A stretch of 51,847 bases of DNA from JAWKRB01 sp041389885. GTDB lineage: Bacteria; Myxococcota_A; Polyangia; Polyangiales; Ga0077539. A model generated the notes under the pieces. It saw only the letters and a list, made by a program, of their open reading frames with translations. It was not told where the DNA came from and made no database searches. The stretch is from contig JAWKRB010000046.1 in the NCBI GenBank assembly GCA_041389885.1, positions 1 to 51,847 of the forward strand. The letters run 5' to 3'. Each line of letters starts with the position of its first letter. The stretch's first letter is position 1. This document shows, one piece after another, positions 34,234 through 44,282 of the stretch. Both the position numbers and the translations under genes were made by a program.

Positions 34234-34551
34234 ATGCGTCGCTCCGCGCTCTGGGCCCTCTCCGCGACCGCGCTCCTCGCGAGCGCCGCCGTCTACGCGC
34301 AGCCGGTGGCGAGCTACACCGCGCGGGGGGTCGTTCGATCCGTCGCCGCCGATGGCATGAGCGCGCGCATCGCGCACGAGGCCATCCCCGGCTTCATGGG
34401 CGCGATGACCATGAACTTCGAGGCGAGCGCGGCCGCGCAGCTGCGGGGGGTGTCTCCCGGCGACGCGGTGCGCTTCACCTTCACCCACGCGGGCGACGGG
34501 CACCTGCGGCTCACGTCGATCGCGCGGCTGCCCTCAGGGCCGGCGCGGTGA
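34234..34551 (+). CDS. Periplasmic copper-binding protein, CusF family
   Basis: A 105-residue exported protein: signal peptide to about residue 22 (AAVYAQ), then a small OB-type barrel with the CusF signature (HEAIPGFMGAMTMNF) that supplies the Met and His ligands for Cu(I)/Ag(I). CusF proteins pass copper to efflux pumps. No pump genes are next to it, so it may be an independent chaperone. It converges on the helicase gene, overlapping its last 18 bases. Confidence 0.85.
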   Translation: MRRSALWALSATALLASAAVYAQPVASYTARGVVRSVAADGMSARIAHEAIPGFMGAMTMNFEASAAAQLRGVSPGDAVRFTFTHAGDGHLRLTSIARLPSGPAR

Positions 34552-36570
34552 TTTCAGCGCCATGAGGGCCTCGCGAAAGGCCCTCGCCTGCGCGGCGATC
34601 TCCTGCGGCGCGAGGGGCGCCTGGCTGTCGTACTGCACCGTCTCCACCGTGCCCGGCGGCAGCTCGGGGAACTTCAGAAACCGCGACGGGATCGTCGCCC
34701 GCGTCGCGCCGCGCCCTGAGCGCACCTTGGCGCGCACGAGGTAGAGCTGCTCCTTGGCGCGGGTCACGCCGACGTAGAAGAGCCTGCGCTCCTCGGTCGC
34801 GTCGATGGTCGAGAGCACGTCGGTGGCCTTGGGCGCGTCGGTGCGCGAGTGGGGGATGATCCCCTCGTCGCAGCCGATGAACCACACCGTGCCGAACTCC
34901 AGCCCCTTGCTGCCGTGGAGGGTCGAGAGGGTGACCTTGTCCTCGCGGTCCTCGTCCTCTTCGGAGAAGCGCAACATCAAGCGCGCGAGCACCGCGCTGG
35001 CCTCGCCGATCGTCGCCGCGTCGGCGCGCTCGAGGGTCTTGTAGAGCGACTCGACGTTGCCCCAGCGACGTCCCGCGATGATCGCCGAGGGGCCCGCGGC
35101 GAGGATGTCTTCTTTCAGCTTCACCGCGCGGGTCACCTGCTGCGCGACCTCGAGCAGCGGCGTCTTCGACTGGAGCTTCGCCCGCGCCGCGAGCACCACG
35201 CCGGTGAACGCGCGCACCGCGTCCTTGGTCGAGGCGTGGATGTCGGAGATCGAGTCGATGCGCTCGAGGGCCGTGAAGAGCGTGCAGCCTCGGGCGAGGG
35301 CGTAGCGCTCCACCCGCGCGACGGTCGCGTCGCCGATGCCGCGGGTGGGGTAGTTCAGCACGCGGCGCAGCGAGATCTCGTCGTCGGGGTGCACCGCGAG
35401 GCGCAGGTACGCGATGAGGTCCTTCACCTCTTTGCGCTCGTACACGCTGCTGCCGCCGATGATCCGGTACGGCACGTTCGCGAGGCGCAGGGCCTCTTCG
35501 ACCGCGCGCGAGAGCAGGTTGCTGCGGTAGAGCACGCCCATCTCGCGCTTCTTCTGGCCGTCCTTGATGCGCTTGAGGATCCCGTCGACGACGAACTTCA
35601 CCTCGCCCTCGGAGCTGTCGGTCTCGACGATCTGCACCGGCGCGCCGCCGGGCTTGTCGGTGAACAGCCGCTTGGGAAAGGCCCGCACCTGCCCCTCCAT
35701 CACCGAGTTGGCGAGGTCGAGCACGGGCTTGCGGGAGCGGTAATTCTGCTCCAGCGCGAGGGTCTTCGCGCCGGGGAAGTGCGTGGAGAAATCGATGACG
35801 TTCGAGATGTCGGCGCCGCGCCAGCCGTAGATGCTCTGGTCGTCGTCGCCCACGCAGAACACGTTCCCCGCATCACCCACCAGGGCCTTCACGAGCAGCA
35901 GCTGCGCGCGGTTGGTGTCTTGAAACTCGTCGACGAGCATGAAGCGAATCTTGCGGCGCCACGCCTCGCGCGCCGACGCGTCGTCGGTGAGGTGGCGCAG
36001 GGGCCAGAGGATCAGGTCGTCGAAATCCAGGGCGCGGTGACGACGGAGCGCGGCCTCGTAGCGGGGGTAGATCCACGCCGCGATGTCGTCGTAGTCGTTG
36101 CCCGTCGCGGCCTCTTCGGCGAACTGCTCGGGGGTGAGCATCGCGTTCTTGGCGTTGGAGATGCGCGAGATGATCGCGGCGACGTCCCAGCGCTTCTCGG
36201 GGGCCTTGGCCTCGCGCAACAGCTCGCGGACCATCGACGCGCAGTCGGCCTGGTCGTAGACGACGAAGGCCTCGCCCCGCGGCATCTCGCGCCGCACGAC
36301 CTCGCCGCCGAGGGCGTGAAAGGTGGAGATCCACACCTCCTTGCCGGGGTTGCCCACCAGGGCCACGAGGCGCTCGTGCATCTCCTCGGCGGCCTTGTTG
36401 GTGAAGGTGAGCGCGGTGATCATTCGGGGGGGGGTGCCCTCGTCGATGAGCCGCGCCATGCGCTGGGTGATCACCCGGGTCTTGCCCGAGCCCGCGCCGG
36501 CGAGCACGAGCGCGGGGCCGACCGAGTGCGCGACGGCCGCCTTCTGCGCGGGATTCAGCGGGATGCTCAT
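34534..36570 (-). CDS. uvrD: UvrD/PcrA/Rep-type DNA helicase (superfamily 1A)
   Basis: A 678-residue 3'-5' helicase. Motif I is AGAGSGKTRVITQR (near residue 27), motif II is LVDEFQDTNR, motif III is VGDDDQSIYGWRGAD, motif IV is QNYRSRKP, then STLHGSKGLEF and LFYVGVTRAKEQLYL. These act in nucleotide excision and mismatch repair or in replication restart. ATG 36570 starts the conserved N-terminal LNPAQKAAV. The frame is open further upstream, through an inverted-repeat element that is clearly not coding. It lacks the C-terminal region of longer UvrD proteins beyond a short Ala/Arg tail. UvrD versus PcrA cannot be distinguished. Confidence 0.94.
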   Translation of the reverse strand: MSIPLNPAQKAAVAHSVGPALVLAGAGSGKTRVITQRMARLIDEGTPPRMITALTFTNKAAEEMHERLVALVGNPGKEVWISTFHALGGEVVRREMPRGEAFVVYDQADCASMVRELLREAKAPEKRWDVAAIISRISNAKNAMLTPEQFAEEAATGNDYDDIAAWIYPRYEAALRRHRALDFDDLILWPLRHLTDDASAREAWRRKIRFMLVDEFQDTNRAQLLLVKALVGDAGNVFCVGDDDQSIYGWRGADISNVIDFSTHFPGAKTLALEQNYRSRKPVLDLANSVMEGQVRAFPKRLFTDKPGGAPVQIVETDSSEGEVKFVVDGILKRIKDGQKKREMGVLYRSNLLSRAVEEALRLANVPYRIIGGSSVYERKEVKDLIAYLRLAVHPDDEISLRRVLNYPTRGIGDATVARVERYALARGCTLFTALERIDSISDIHASTKDAVRAFTGVVLAARAKLQSKTPLLEVAQQVTRAVKLKEDILAAGPSAIIAGRRWGNVESLYKTLERADAATIGEASAVLARLMLRFSEEDEDREDKVTLSTLHGSKGLEFGTVWFIGCDEGIIPHSRTDAPKATDVLSTIDATEERRLFYVGVTRAKEQLYLVRAKVRSGRGATRATIPSRFLKFPELPPGTVETVQYDSQAPLAPQEIAAQARAFREALMALKSPRRP

Positions 36571-36585
36571 GGACGCGGTGCTTCT

Positions 36586-36744
36586 AAACCACGTCCAGCT
36601 CGGGATGCGGAGTTTTCTCTGCCGATGCGCGTCGCCATGCGTCGTCAGGGCTCCTTGAAGGGCAGAGAGCCCATCGTCGTCGCCCTTCCTGGCCTGGCTC
36701 GCGCCTCGTGGAGAAAACCCCACGTCCCGAGCTGGACGTGGTTT
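36586..36744. mobile_element. 159-bp inverted-repeat element (MITE-like), upstream of the helicase gene
   Basis: Arms at 36586-36619 and 36711-36744 are 34 bases each with three mismatches (AAACCACGTCCAGCTCGGGA leads each). The 91-base centre has a shorter internal repeat (GGGCTC/GAGCCC). It starts 15 bases upstream of the helicase start and ends 12 bases before the next gene's stop. No ORF of its own, so if mobile it depends on a transposase elsewhere. A hairpin with a regulatory role on helicase transcription is the alternative. Confidence 0.6.
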
Positions 36745-36756
36745 CGCACTCCTACG

Positions 36757-38211
36757 TCACGGCGGGATCGACTCGCAGCGCTGGTTGCTCGTGTTGCACA
36801 CCAGCGGCTCGCAGCAGTCGGCGTCGGTGCGGCACCCTCCGCAGCGGCCGTCGACGCAGGCCTGCGCGGTCGGGCACACGCCGCAGCGGCGGCAGGTGTC
36901 GGGGACGGGCTCGGGCGGGCAGTCCATGCCCGCGCGGAGGATCGAGCGGTCGTAGTGCACGTCGAGGTCGCCGCCGGTGATGATGTTCCGGGCGAAGAGC
37001 GAGCCGTGGAGGTTCATGTACCCCGCGATGGTGACCGGCGCGCGGGGCGCGTAGACGTTGCCCACGAAGCGCGAGGCGCCGAGGAGCGTGAAGCCCCGGT
37101 CGCCGGCGATGTAGATCCGCACGCCGCTGGGGCGGCTCGTTCCGCCCATGCGGAGGTAGCCCGCGCCGAGGACCGAGCCTGCGATGAACACATCGAGCTC
37201 GCCGCGGGGGCCGAGCTGCACGTCGAAGAATCCTCCGAGGTCGAAGTCGCCGCCGATGAAGAGGGCGGTGCGCCCCTCGACGCGGAGCTCGATGCTCCCG
37301 AGGCCCGCGACGCGCTCGGCGTAGAAGCGCCCGCAGGGGAGGTCGGTGACCTGCCGTCCGATCACGGCGTTGAAGCGCGTGGCGTCGAAGCGCGCGTCGG
37401 CGTTGTCGTTGCGCGTGCGCGCGTCGGCGACGGCGGCGGCGGCGTCGAAGATCTCGCTGGGCGCGCAGGCGCAGGGCGGGTCGACGGTGATGTCGGCGCT
37501 CGTGCGGCTGCCGTCGACGCGAATGACCCCGAGGGCGAGGGCGCCGCGCTGCGTGGTGAGGTCGCCGCGCACGTTGAAGGGACCGAGCGCGGTGATGTTC
37601 CCGCGCACGCGGCTGTTGCGGCGCGCGGTGAGGGTGCCGATGACCTCGAGGGGGCCGCCGAGGTTGAAGTCCCCGTCGACGGAGTGCGCGCCCACGAGGC
37701 GCAGCGGCGCGGCGCCGGCCATGGTGAGGGTGTCGCCGATCTCGCTGTACCCGATGATGGAGTAGTTGCCGTTGACCCCGACGGCGCCGCCGCGCTCGCG
37801 GCCCATCATCCCCCGCGCGCTGTCGTACGAGTCGGTGCGGAGAAAGCCCGCGAGGCCGAGGTCGGCGCAGGAGCACAGGCCGTAGCGAAAGACGGTCTCG
37901 GCGAGACGTCCCGCGCAGCGCATCGCGCCGGGCGGACCCACCTGCACCGGAGGACCGCTCCCCTCGCAGAACATCTCGCGGCTCACCTCGGGGGCGTCGG
38001 GCGTCACATCCTCTTGCGGCGCAACGACATCGGACGCGATGACGTCGATCCCGGGCACGTCGAGGGGCGCGGCGCGGCCCACGTCGAGGGGGCGGAGCGC
38101 GTCGACGGGAGGCGATCCCGCGTCGAGCTCGACGACCACGGCGGAGGTCTCGGCGGCGCATCCGACGGCGAGCGCGAGCGGTACGACGAGGCGAGCGAGC
38201 GTCGAGTGCAT
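36757..38211 (-). CDS. Lipoprotein with parallel-beta-helix-like, polymer-forming body and Cys-rich tail
   Basis: A 484-residue lipoprotein (lipobox LAVGC). After an Asp/Pro-rich linker it has a long series of short glycine-rich strands (GDFNLGGPLEVIGTLTARR; VEGRTALFIGGDFDLGG). Such series recur in DUF7305 or bactofilin-like polymer-forming folds, and a repetitive beta-solenoid is likely. The end has a Cys cluster (TCRRCGVCPTAQACVDGRCG, then CRTDADCCEPLVCN), typical of myxobacterial outer-membrane lipoproteins. ATG 38211 gives the signal peptide; the frame is open upstream across a repeat region. Precise function unknown. Confidence 0.7.
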   Translation of the reverse strand: MHSTLARLVVPLALAVGCAAETSAVVVELDAGSPPVDALRPLDVGRAAPLDVPGIDVIASDVVAPQEDVTPDAPEVSREMFCEGSGPPVQVGPPGAMRCAGRLAETVFRYGLCSCADLGLAGFLRTDSYDSARGMMGRERGGAVGVNGNYSIIGYSEIGDTLTMAGAAPLRLVGAHSVDGDFNLGGPLEVIGTLTARRNSRVRGNITALGPFNVRGDLTTQRGALALGVIRVDGSRTSADITVDPPCACAPSEIFDAAAAVADARTRNDNADARFDATRFNAVIGRQVTDLPCGRFYAERVAGLGSIELRVEGRTALFIGGDFDLGGFFDVQLGPRGELDVFIAGSVLGAGYLRMGGTSRPSGVRIYIAGDRGFTLLGASRFVGNVYAPRAPVTIAGYMNLHGSLFARNIITGGDLDVHYDRSILRAGMDCPPEPVPDTCRRCGVCPTAQACVDGRCGGCRTDADCCEPLVCNTSNQRCESIPP

Positions 38212-38296
38212 GGGCGAGGACCCCCGTGTGAGAGACGGGACGAGGGTACACCCGATGGCGGGTGCGCGGTGGGCGCACCCCCGCGGGACAGACGTG

Positions 38297-38668
38297 CCCA
38301 CATCCCGCGCTGCCGCGCGCCCCTTCTCCCGAGGCGGGGCCCCTCCACCCCCGCCCCCTCCTCCATGGGCTTCGCCGATGGAGGAGGGGCTGCGTCCTTC
38401 GGGAAGATGCTCCGCGTCGAACTGCCCGTGGGATGCGTCACATGGCCTGAGACCGCGCGGATGTGTCTGCCATCCCTTGTGTCTCAGCCCCTCCTCCATC
38501 GGCGAAGCCCATGGAGGAGGGGGCGGGGGTGGAGGGGCCCCGCGCTGGGTCGAAGGGACGGCGCGGACCGACCATAGGCGCATCACGCTTGTTTCCAAGC
38601 GGATTCCTGACGTGTGTGTCGAACGCAGCGAGGCGGGAGAAGGGGTGCGCGGCAGCGCGGGATGTGGG
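38297..38668. repeat. Nested inverted repeats: 59-bp perfect arms inside 35-bp outer arms
   Basis: Inner arms at 38334-38392 and 38485-38543 are exact complements over 59 bases, separated by 92 bases. Outer arms at 38297-38331 and 38634-38668 match at 34 of 35 positions. The spacer is 2 bases on the left and 90 on the right, so it is asymmetric. It fills the 502-base gap 38212-38713 between two co-directional genes, along with short leaders. It could be a MITE, a nested insertion, or a strong cruciform. No ORF in it is believable: those present are shadows. Confidence 0.8.
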
Positions 38669-38713
38669 GGAGTCACTCGCGCCACAACCCTTCACATCCC
38701 CTGTGACAGGGCG

Positions 38714-39346
38714 CTACGGCGCCACCGTGATCCTCCGCGCGGCGACGCGCTGCCCGTCGAGAAAGAGCTCGAAGAGGTACTCGCCCGGCGCGGGCGCGAG
38801 CGCCTCAAGGAGGTTGCGCGCGTCTCTCGCCTCGCTCCGCGGCGGGAGCGTCGCCCAGTTCGGCGGCAGCACCCCGTTGCCGAAGCTCAGCGAGAAGGCC
38901 GCCGACTCCTGCCCGTTCACCCGCAGCGTGAGCCGCTCCCGGTGCGTCTCGACCGGAACCCCGTACGGGTTCACCGCGACGATCTCGAAGGGCGTCGTCG
39001 CCCGCTGCGCCATCGAGACGCCGTCAGACACGGTGATCCTCCAGGTCGCGCGGGGGGCGACCGGGCGCGCGTCGGGGGGCGGCGGCGGCGCGCCGTAGGG
39101 CGCGGCGATCACCGGGTGCGGATCGCTCCGCGGCGGCTCCGAGGTCGTCACCCCCGAGCGCGACGGGCACGCCGCGAGCGAGAGCGTCACCCCGAGCGTC
39201 GCGATCACCGCGCGGGGGAGCGGGCGAGGCGCGAGCTCCAGGTCAGGCTCGGCGCTCGCCTCCCGGGGGCGGTCGCAGAAGGGGCACCGCGCGTCGGCGA
39301 CGCGAACGTGACGGAGGCATCCGTCGCAGAGGGTGAGGGCGCGCAT
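38714..39346 (-). CDS. Zinc-ribbon-headed lipoprotein-like protein, unknown function
   Basis: A 210-residue protein with an unusual N-terminus: a two-pair Cys zinc ribbon (LCDGCLRHVRVADARCPFC) precedes a hydrophobic stretch with a lipobox-like LSLAAC at about residue 55. The body has beta-rich character (ITVSDGVSMAQRATTPFEIV, LRVNGQESAAFSLSF, GEYLFELFLDGQRV). ATG 39346 puts the Cys pairs at once after the start; ATG 39358 is an alternative. Its 5' end is divergent from the next gene. The topology suggests a cytoplasmic ribbon with an external beta domain, or a mis-set signal. Confidence 0.65.
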   Translation of the reverse strand: MRALTLCDGCLRHVRVADARCPFCDRPREASAEPDLELAPRPLPRAVIATLGVTLSLAACPSRSGVTTSEPPRSDPHPVIAAPYGAPPPPPDARPVAPRATWRITVSDGVSMAQRATTPFEIVAVNPYGVPVETHRERLTLRVNGQESAAFSLSFGNGVLPPNWATLPPRSEARDARNLLEALAPAPGEYLFELFLDGQRVAARRITVAP

Positions 39347-39373
39347 GGACGCGAGCATGGCAGAATCCGCGCG

Positions 39374-40315
39374 ATGAGAGGCGCGGGGGCGAGGGCGATC
39401 GAGCGAACGGTCTTCGGCTGCGCGGTGTGCCACGCGCGGTGGACCTCGCCCCTGCGCGCGCTCCCCGCGTGGCTCCAGGGCGGCACGACGGAGCTGTGCA
39501 CCGAGGTCCCCACGGGGTGGTGGAGCCTGCGTGACGACCCTCGCGGACGTCCCGGTCACCCCGCGGTGGTGCACCCCCACGACGTGAAGAACCTCATCCC
39601 CCACGAGGACGCTCACCGCCGCATCGGGTGCTGCGGCGTGAGCTACCGCCAGGGCCTCCCCAACCTCCGCTGCGCGCGCTGCGGCGCCGACGCGGGCTAC
39701 GAGCTCTCCGACGGGGACCACTGTCACCACGCCGTCTTTCTCCCCCTCGACGGCTGCGTGATCGTGCCCGTCGACGAGCCCGACGACGACGCCCTGCACA
39801 CGCGCTTCGAGGCCCGGCGCAGCGCGCAGGGCGAGCCCCCCGCGGACGAGGGGATGGCCGCGCTCCCGGCGACGCTCACGGTGGACGAGGACGCCGTGTG
39901 GGGCGACGACGTGCCCGTGGTCTCGGCCTTCGTCGAGGTCACCGACCTCGCGGTGCGGGTCACGGGCACGGAGCTGCGCGTGCGCCTCGACGGCGTGTGG
40001 TTTCGCCCCCCGTGGCCCGAGGGGGAGCGCGACCGGCTCGTCGCCCTCGGCGCGGTCGCCCGCGGGCGCGCCCACGAGCCCCTCTTCTGGTGGACCGATC
40101 TCCCTGCGGCGCAGGGAGATCCAGACCGTCACCGCTGGCACCAGTGGTGCGTCGACGGCGCCCTCTGCGTGGTCTGGGAGCGCTGGCCCGGCGCGCAGTC
40201 GCGGGGCGGGTCGCAGGTGGCCTTTCGGGTCTCGTGGCCCCGCTGGCTCGACGCCTGGCGCGCGGCGCTCGCGGCGGGAATGCCCGGGGGCCCCGCCGAC
40301 GTTCCCGCGGGATAG
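39374..40315 (+). CDS. Cys-rich protein of unknown function (zinc-ribbon-like N-terminus)
   Basis: A 313-residue soluble protein. The N-terminal half has two CxxC pairs (FGCAVCHARW; RCARCGADAGY) and GDHCHHA, probably a metal-binding ribbon. The rest is rich in Asp, Glu and Trp, with VWFRPPWPEGERDRLVALG and a Trp-rich segment (HRWHQWCVDGALCVVWERW) near the end. I recognise no family. It diverges from a zinc-ribbon lipoprotein gene (27 bases apart) and is 8 bases before a sigma-54 regulator, so it may be co-transcribed with that regulator. Confidence 0.7.
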   Translation: MRGAGARAIERTVFGCAVCHARWTSPLRALPAWLQGGTTELCTEVPTGWWSLRDDPRGRPGHPAVVHPHDVKNLIPHEDAHRRIGCCGVSYRQGLPNLRCARCGADAGYELSDGDHCHHAVFLPLDGCVIVPVDEPDDDALHTRFEARRSAQGEPPADEGMAALPATLTVDEDAVWGDDVPVVSAFVEVTDLAVRVTGTELRVRLDGVWFRPPWPEGERDRLVALGAVARGRAHEPLFWWTDLPAAQGDPDRHRWHQWCVDGALCVVWERWPGAQSRGGSQVAFRVSWPRWLDAWRAALAAGMPGGPADVPAG

Positions 40316-40323
40316 AGTGCGCG

Positions 40324-41691
<1,368 letters not shown>

Positions 41692-41694
41692 GCG

Positions 41695-42147
41695 TCAGCG
41701 CACCCGCACCACGCCGACCATCCCCATCGGTCCGTGCACCCCGCAGTGAAACGGAAAGCTCCCCGCGGCGGGGAAGGTCACGCTCACCGTGTCGCCCGAG
41801 GTGGTGAGGACGATCGCCGAGCCCGCGCCGCTCCCCGCGACGCCGGGCACGCCGGGGGTCAGCGGGTGCGTCGCGAGGTTGCCGTCGAAGCGCACGGTCT
41901 GCCCCGCGGCGACGGAGATGCAGGGCGGGGAGAAGTTCATCCCCAGCGCGCCGCCGAAGGCCACCACGCGCTCCGCCGCGGGGTCGCCGCGGTCGACGAA
42001 GCGCGCCTCGGTGCAGCCGTTCACCACGGCCGCGACGTCGGTGTTGGGCTCGGGGCCCGCGTCGCGCCGCGGGGTCGCGGTCGGGGTGAAATACGAGCCG
42101 CAGCCCGTCGACATCGCGGCGAGCCACAGGGCGGTGCGAGCGTTCAT
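41695..42147 (-). CDS. Cupredoxin (plastocyanin/azurin-like) lipoprotein
   Basis: A 150-residue lipoprotein (lipobox MSTGC, Cys16) with a cupredoxin fold. Copper ligands can be placed: His94 in ATHPLTPG, then Cys135, His138 and Met141 or Met143 in FPFHCGVHGPMGM. Such proteins carry electrons or bind copper on the periplasmic side of the outer or inner membrane. Its ATG overlaps the MocR gene stop in the pattern ATGA, an unusual partner for a regulator, and suggests the two are made together. Confidence 0.82.
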   Translation of the reverse strand: MNARTALWLAAMSTGCGSYFTPTATPRRDAGPEPNTDVAAVVNGCTEARFVDRGDPAAERVVAFGGALGMNFSPPCISVAAGQTVRFDGNLATHPLTPGVPGVAGSGAGSAIVLTTSGDTVSVTFPAAGSFPFHCGVHGPMGMVGVVRVR

Positions 42148-43601
42148 CGCGCGCGATGGTAAGCGCGGGGCATCGTTCGCGCGAGCGAACGCAGCGCGCG
42201 GGCGAACTCTCGCTCCGTGAAGCGGCCGAAGCCCAGGCGCAGCGCCGGGGTCGCGCGGCCCTCGAGGTCGAAGTCAGAGCCCACGCGAAGGTGCGTCCCC
42301 GCGGCGCGCGCGTCGCGCTTCCACGCGCCGAGGTCGAGGTCGGGAGGCGCCTCCGCCCAGAGGGTCATCCCCCCCGCGGGGACCCGCGCCGAGAGGACCC
42401 CCCCGAAGACCTTGGCCACGGTCTCCAGCGCCGCGTCGCGCCGCCCGTGGAGCAGGCGCTTCAGGCGACGCACCCGCCGCTGCACCTCGCCCTCCTCCAT
42501 GAGCGACGCGAGGGCGGCCTGCATCGGCCCGTCGTTGTGCCTCCCCGAGATCGTACGCAGTCGAACGATCTCCCGCAGGGCCGCGCCCGGCGCCGCGACC
42601 CACCCCGCGCGGAGCCCCGGCGCGACGACCTTCGAGAGCGTTCCGACGTAGCACACGACGCCGGCGCGGTCGGCGCTCGCGAGGGGGAGCACGGGCCGCG
42701 CGTCGTAGTGGAACTCGTGGTCGTAGTCGTCTTCGATCACCGCGACGCGACGCGTTCGCGCGAGCTCGAGGAGCCGCACCCGCCGCGCCGCCGACAGCGT
42801 CGCCGTGGTGGGGAACTGGTGCTGCGGCGTGAGGTACACCGCGCGCAGCGAGGGCTCGGCGACGAGGTCGTCGACCCGCATCCCCTGGGCGTCGACGTCG
42901 ACGGGCACGAGCTCGGCGCCCGCGGCGCGCAGCGCGTCCCACGCGGGGCGGTAGCCCAGGCGCTCGACGGCCACGCGGTCACCGGGGCGAATCAGCGCGC
43001 GGGCGAGGAGGTCAATCCCCCCTTGGCTCCCCGCGGTGATCGCGACGTCGTCGGCGTCGACGGCGAGGCCCCGCGCGGCGCTGAGCATCTCCGCGACGGC
43101 GGCGCGGAGCCCCGGGTGACCGGCGGGGTGGCCGTAGCCCAGGGTCTCGTCTCCGCCCGCGCGGAGGGCGGCGCGGTGCGCGCGCGAGAGCGCGAGGGCG
43201 GGCACCTCGCGGAGGTCGGGGGTGCCGTCGGAGATCCGCACGAGGCCGCGCAGGTCGTGAGCCTCGTCGGGGTCTCCGCGGGCGACCGCGACGTCGAAGC
43301 CCGCCCCCGCGGCGCGCCGCCCCCGGCGGCCCTGGGGCGGCGCGGGCATGGCCTCGGCGACGCGGGTGACGGAGCCGGGGCGCGCGTCGATCCACCCCTC
43401 GGCGCGGAGCGTGTCGTAGGCCGCGAGGACGGTGTTCCGGTGCACCCCGAGGGTCTCCGCGAGGCTGCGCGTGCCCGGCAGCGCGTCGCCCGCGCGGAGC
43501 CTCCCGCGGCGCACGTCGTCGGCGATCGCCCGCGCGATCTGGTCGTAGAGGGCGACCGGGGCGTCGACGTCGAGGGGCACCGAGAAGCTCCAGCGGGACA
43601 T
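42144..43601 (-). CDS. MocR-family regulator (GntR HTH plus aminotransferase-like domain)
   Basis: A 485-residue regulator: a winged-helix domain in the first 75 residues (PGTRSLAETLGVHRNTVLAA), then a fold-type I aminotransferase domain with the PLP-binding lysine in YVGTLSKVVAPGLRAGW (near residue 323). MocR/PdxR proteins sense PLP or amino acids and control a neighbouring gene. It is divergent from a PNPOx-like flavin-type oxidase gene with repeats in the 81-base gap, the usual arrangement. It overlaps a cupredoxin downstream by 4 bases. Confidence 0.93.
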   Translation of the reverse strand: MSRWSFSVPLDVDAPVALYDQIARAIADDVRRGRLRAGDALPGTRSLAETLGVHRNTVLAAYDTLRAEGWIDARPGSVTRVAEAMPAPPQGRRGRRAAGAGFDVAVARGDPDEAHDLRGLVRISDGTPDLREVPALALSRAHRAALRAGGDETLGYGHPAGHPGLRAAVAEMLSAARGLAVDADDVAITAGSQGGIDLLARALIRPGDRVAVERLGYRPAWDALRAAGAELVPVDVDAQGMRVDDLVAEPSLRAVYLTPQHQFPTTATLSAARRVRLLELARTRRVAVIEDDYDHEFHYDARPVLPLASADRAGVVCYVGTLSKVVAPGLRAGWVAAPGAALREIVRLRTISGRHNDGPMQAALASLMEEGEVQRRVRRLKRLLHGRRDAALETVAKVFGGVLSARVPAGGMTLWAEAPPDLDLGAWKRDARAAGTHLRVGSDFDLEGRATPALRLGFGRFTEREFARALRSLARTMPRAYHRAR

Positions 43602-43612
43602 CCCTGGAGGCT

Positions 43613-43663
43613 ATCACCGGTCTAGATGAAATCACCGATCTGGTACTTTTGCACAGACCGGCC
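43613..43663. promoter_or_regulatory. Candidate MocR operator between divergent genes
   Basis: Two direct repeats (ATCACCGGTCTAG at 43613 and ATCACCGATCTGG at 43631; 11 of 13 match, 18-base period) and a third, inverted copy (CAGACCGG at about 43654). PdxR/MocR operators often contain this mix of direct and inverted repeats. The location, within 15-70 bases of both starts, suits control of both genes. Confidence 0.5.
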
Positions 43664-43682
43664 TCGGCGCGAGGCTGCGCCC

Positions 43683-44282
43683 ATGAGACCCCTCGAACAG
43701 ACCCCTCTCAGCGCCGTGCGGCGCCACCCCGAGCGCGGGAGCTACGACCGCGCCCTCGCCTACGCGATCCTCGACGAGGCCCTGGTGTGCCACCTCGGGT
43801 ACGTCCACGACGGGGCGCCGGTGGTGATCCCCACGGCCTTCGTGCGCGTGGGCGACGAGGTGATCGTGCACGGCGCGCAGGGGGGCAGGGCGTTGCGCTC
43901 GCTCGCGGCGGGGGGCGCGGCGTGCTGCACGGTGACCCTCGTCGACGGGCTGGTGCTCGCCCGCAGCGCGATGCACCACTCGATGAACTACCGCTCGGTG
44001 GTGGCCTTCGGGGTGGCCCGCGCGGTCACCGACCTCGACGAGAAGCGCACCGCGCTCCGGGCCCTGATCGAGAAGACCGCGCCCGGACGCAGCGCGCGCG
44101 CGCGCCCGCCGAGCGACGACGAGCTCCGGGCGACGGCGGTGCTGGCGATCCCGCTGGCCGAGGCCTCGGTGAAGGTCAGGTCGGGGGGGCCGCTGGACCG
44201 CGACGAGGACCTCTCGTGGCCCTGCGACGCCGGGGTGGTCCCCCTCGCGTTGGTGCGAGGCGAGATGCTCCCGACGGGCTGA
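43683..44282 (+). CDS. Pyridoxamine 5'-phosphate oxidase-like flavin protein
   Basis: A 199-residue protein with a PNPOx-type split-barrel. It has an AILDEALVCHLGYVHDG core and VVIPTAFVRVGDEVIVHG, followed by a Ser/His-rich segment (MHHSMNYRSVVAFG). Such proteins bind FMN or F420 and reduce or oxidise small molecules, or serve as heme-binding members. The true substrate cannot be told. ATG 43683 starts the family resemblance (MRPLEQTPLSAVRRHPERG). It is divergent from the MocR gene and its likely target. Ends at base 44282, directly next to the PilZ gene's stop on the other strand. Confidence 0.85.
   Translation: MRPLEQTPLSAVRRHPERGSYDRALAYAILDEALVCHLGYVHDGAPVVIPTAFVRVGDEVIVHGAQGGRALRSLAAGGAACCTVTLVDGLVLARSAMHHSMNYRSVVAFGVARAVTDLDEKRTALRALIEKTAPGRSARARPPSDDELRATAVLAIPLAEASVKVRSGGPLDRDEDLSWPCDAGVVPLALVRGEMLPTG

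Noticed and set aside
38039..39370. Upstream extension of the 39374-40315 gene and several other ORFs over the repeat region
   Set aside because: They run through the inverted repeats and lack start or motif support; the believable start is ATG 39374.
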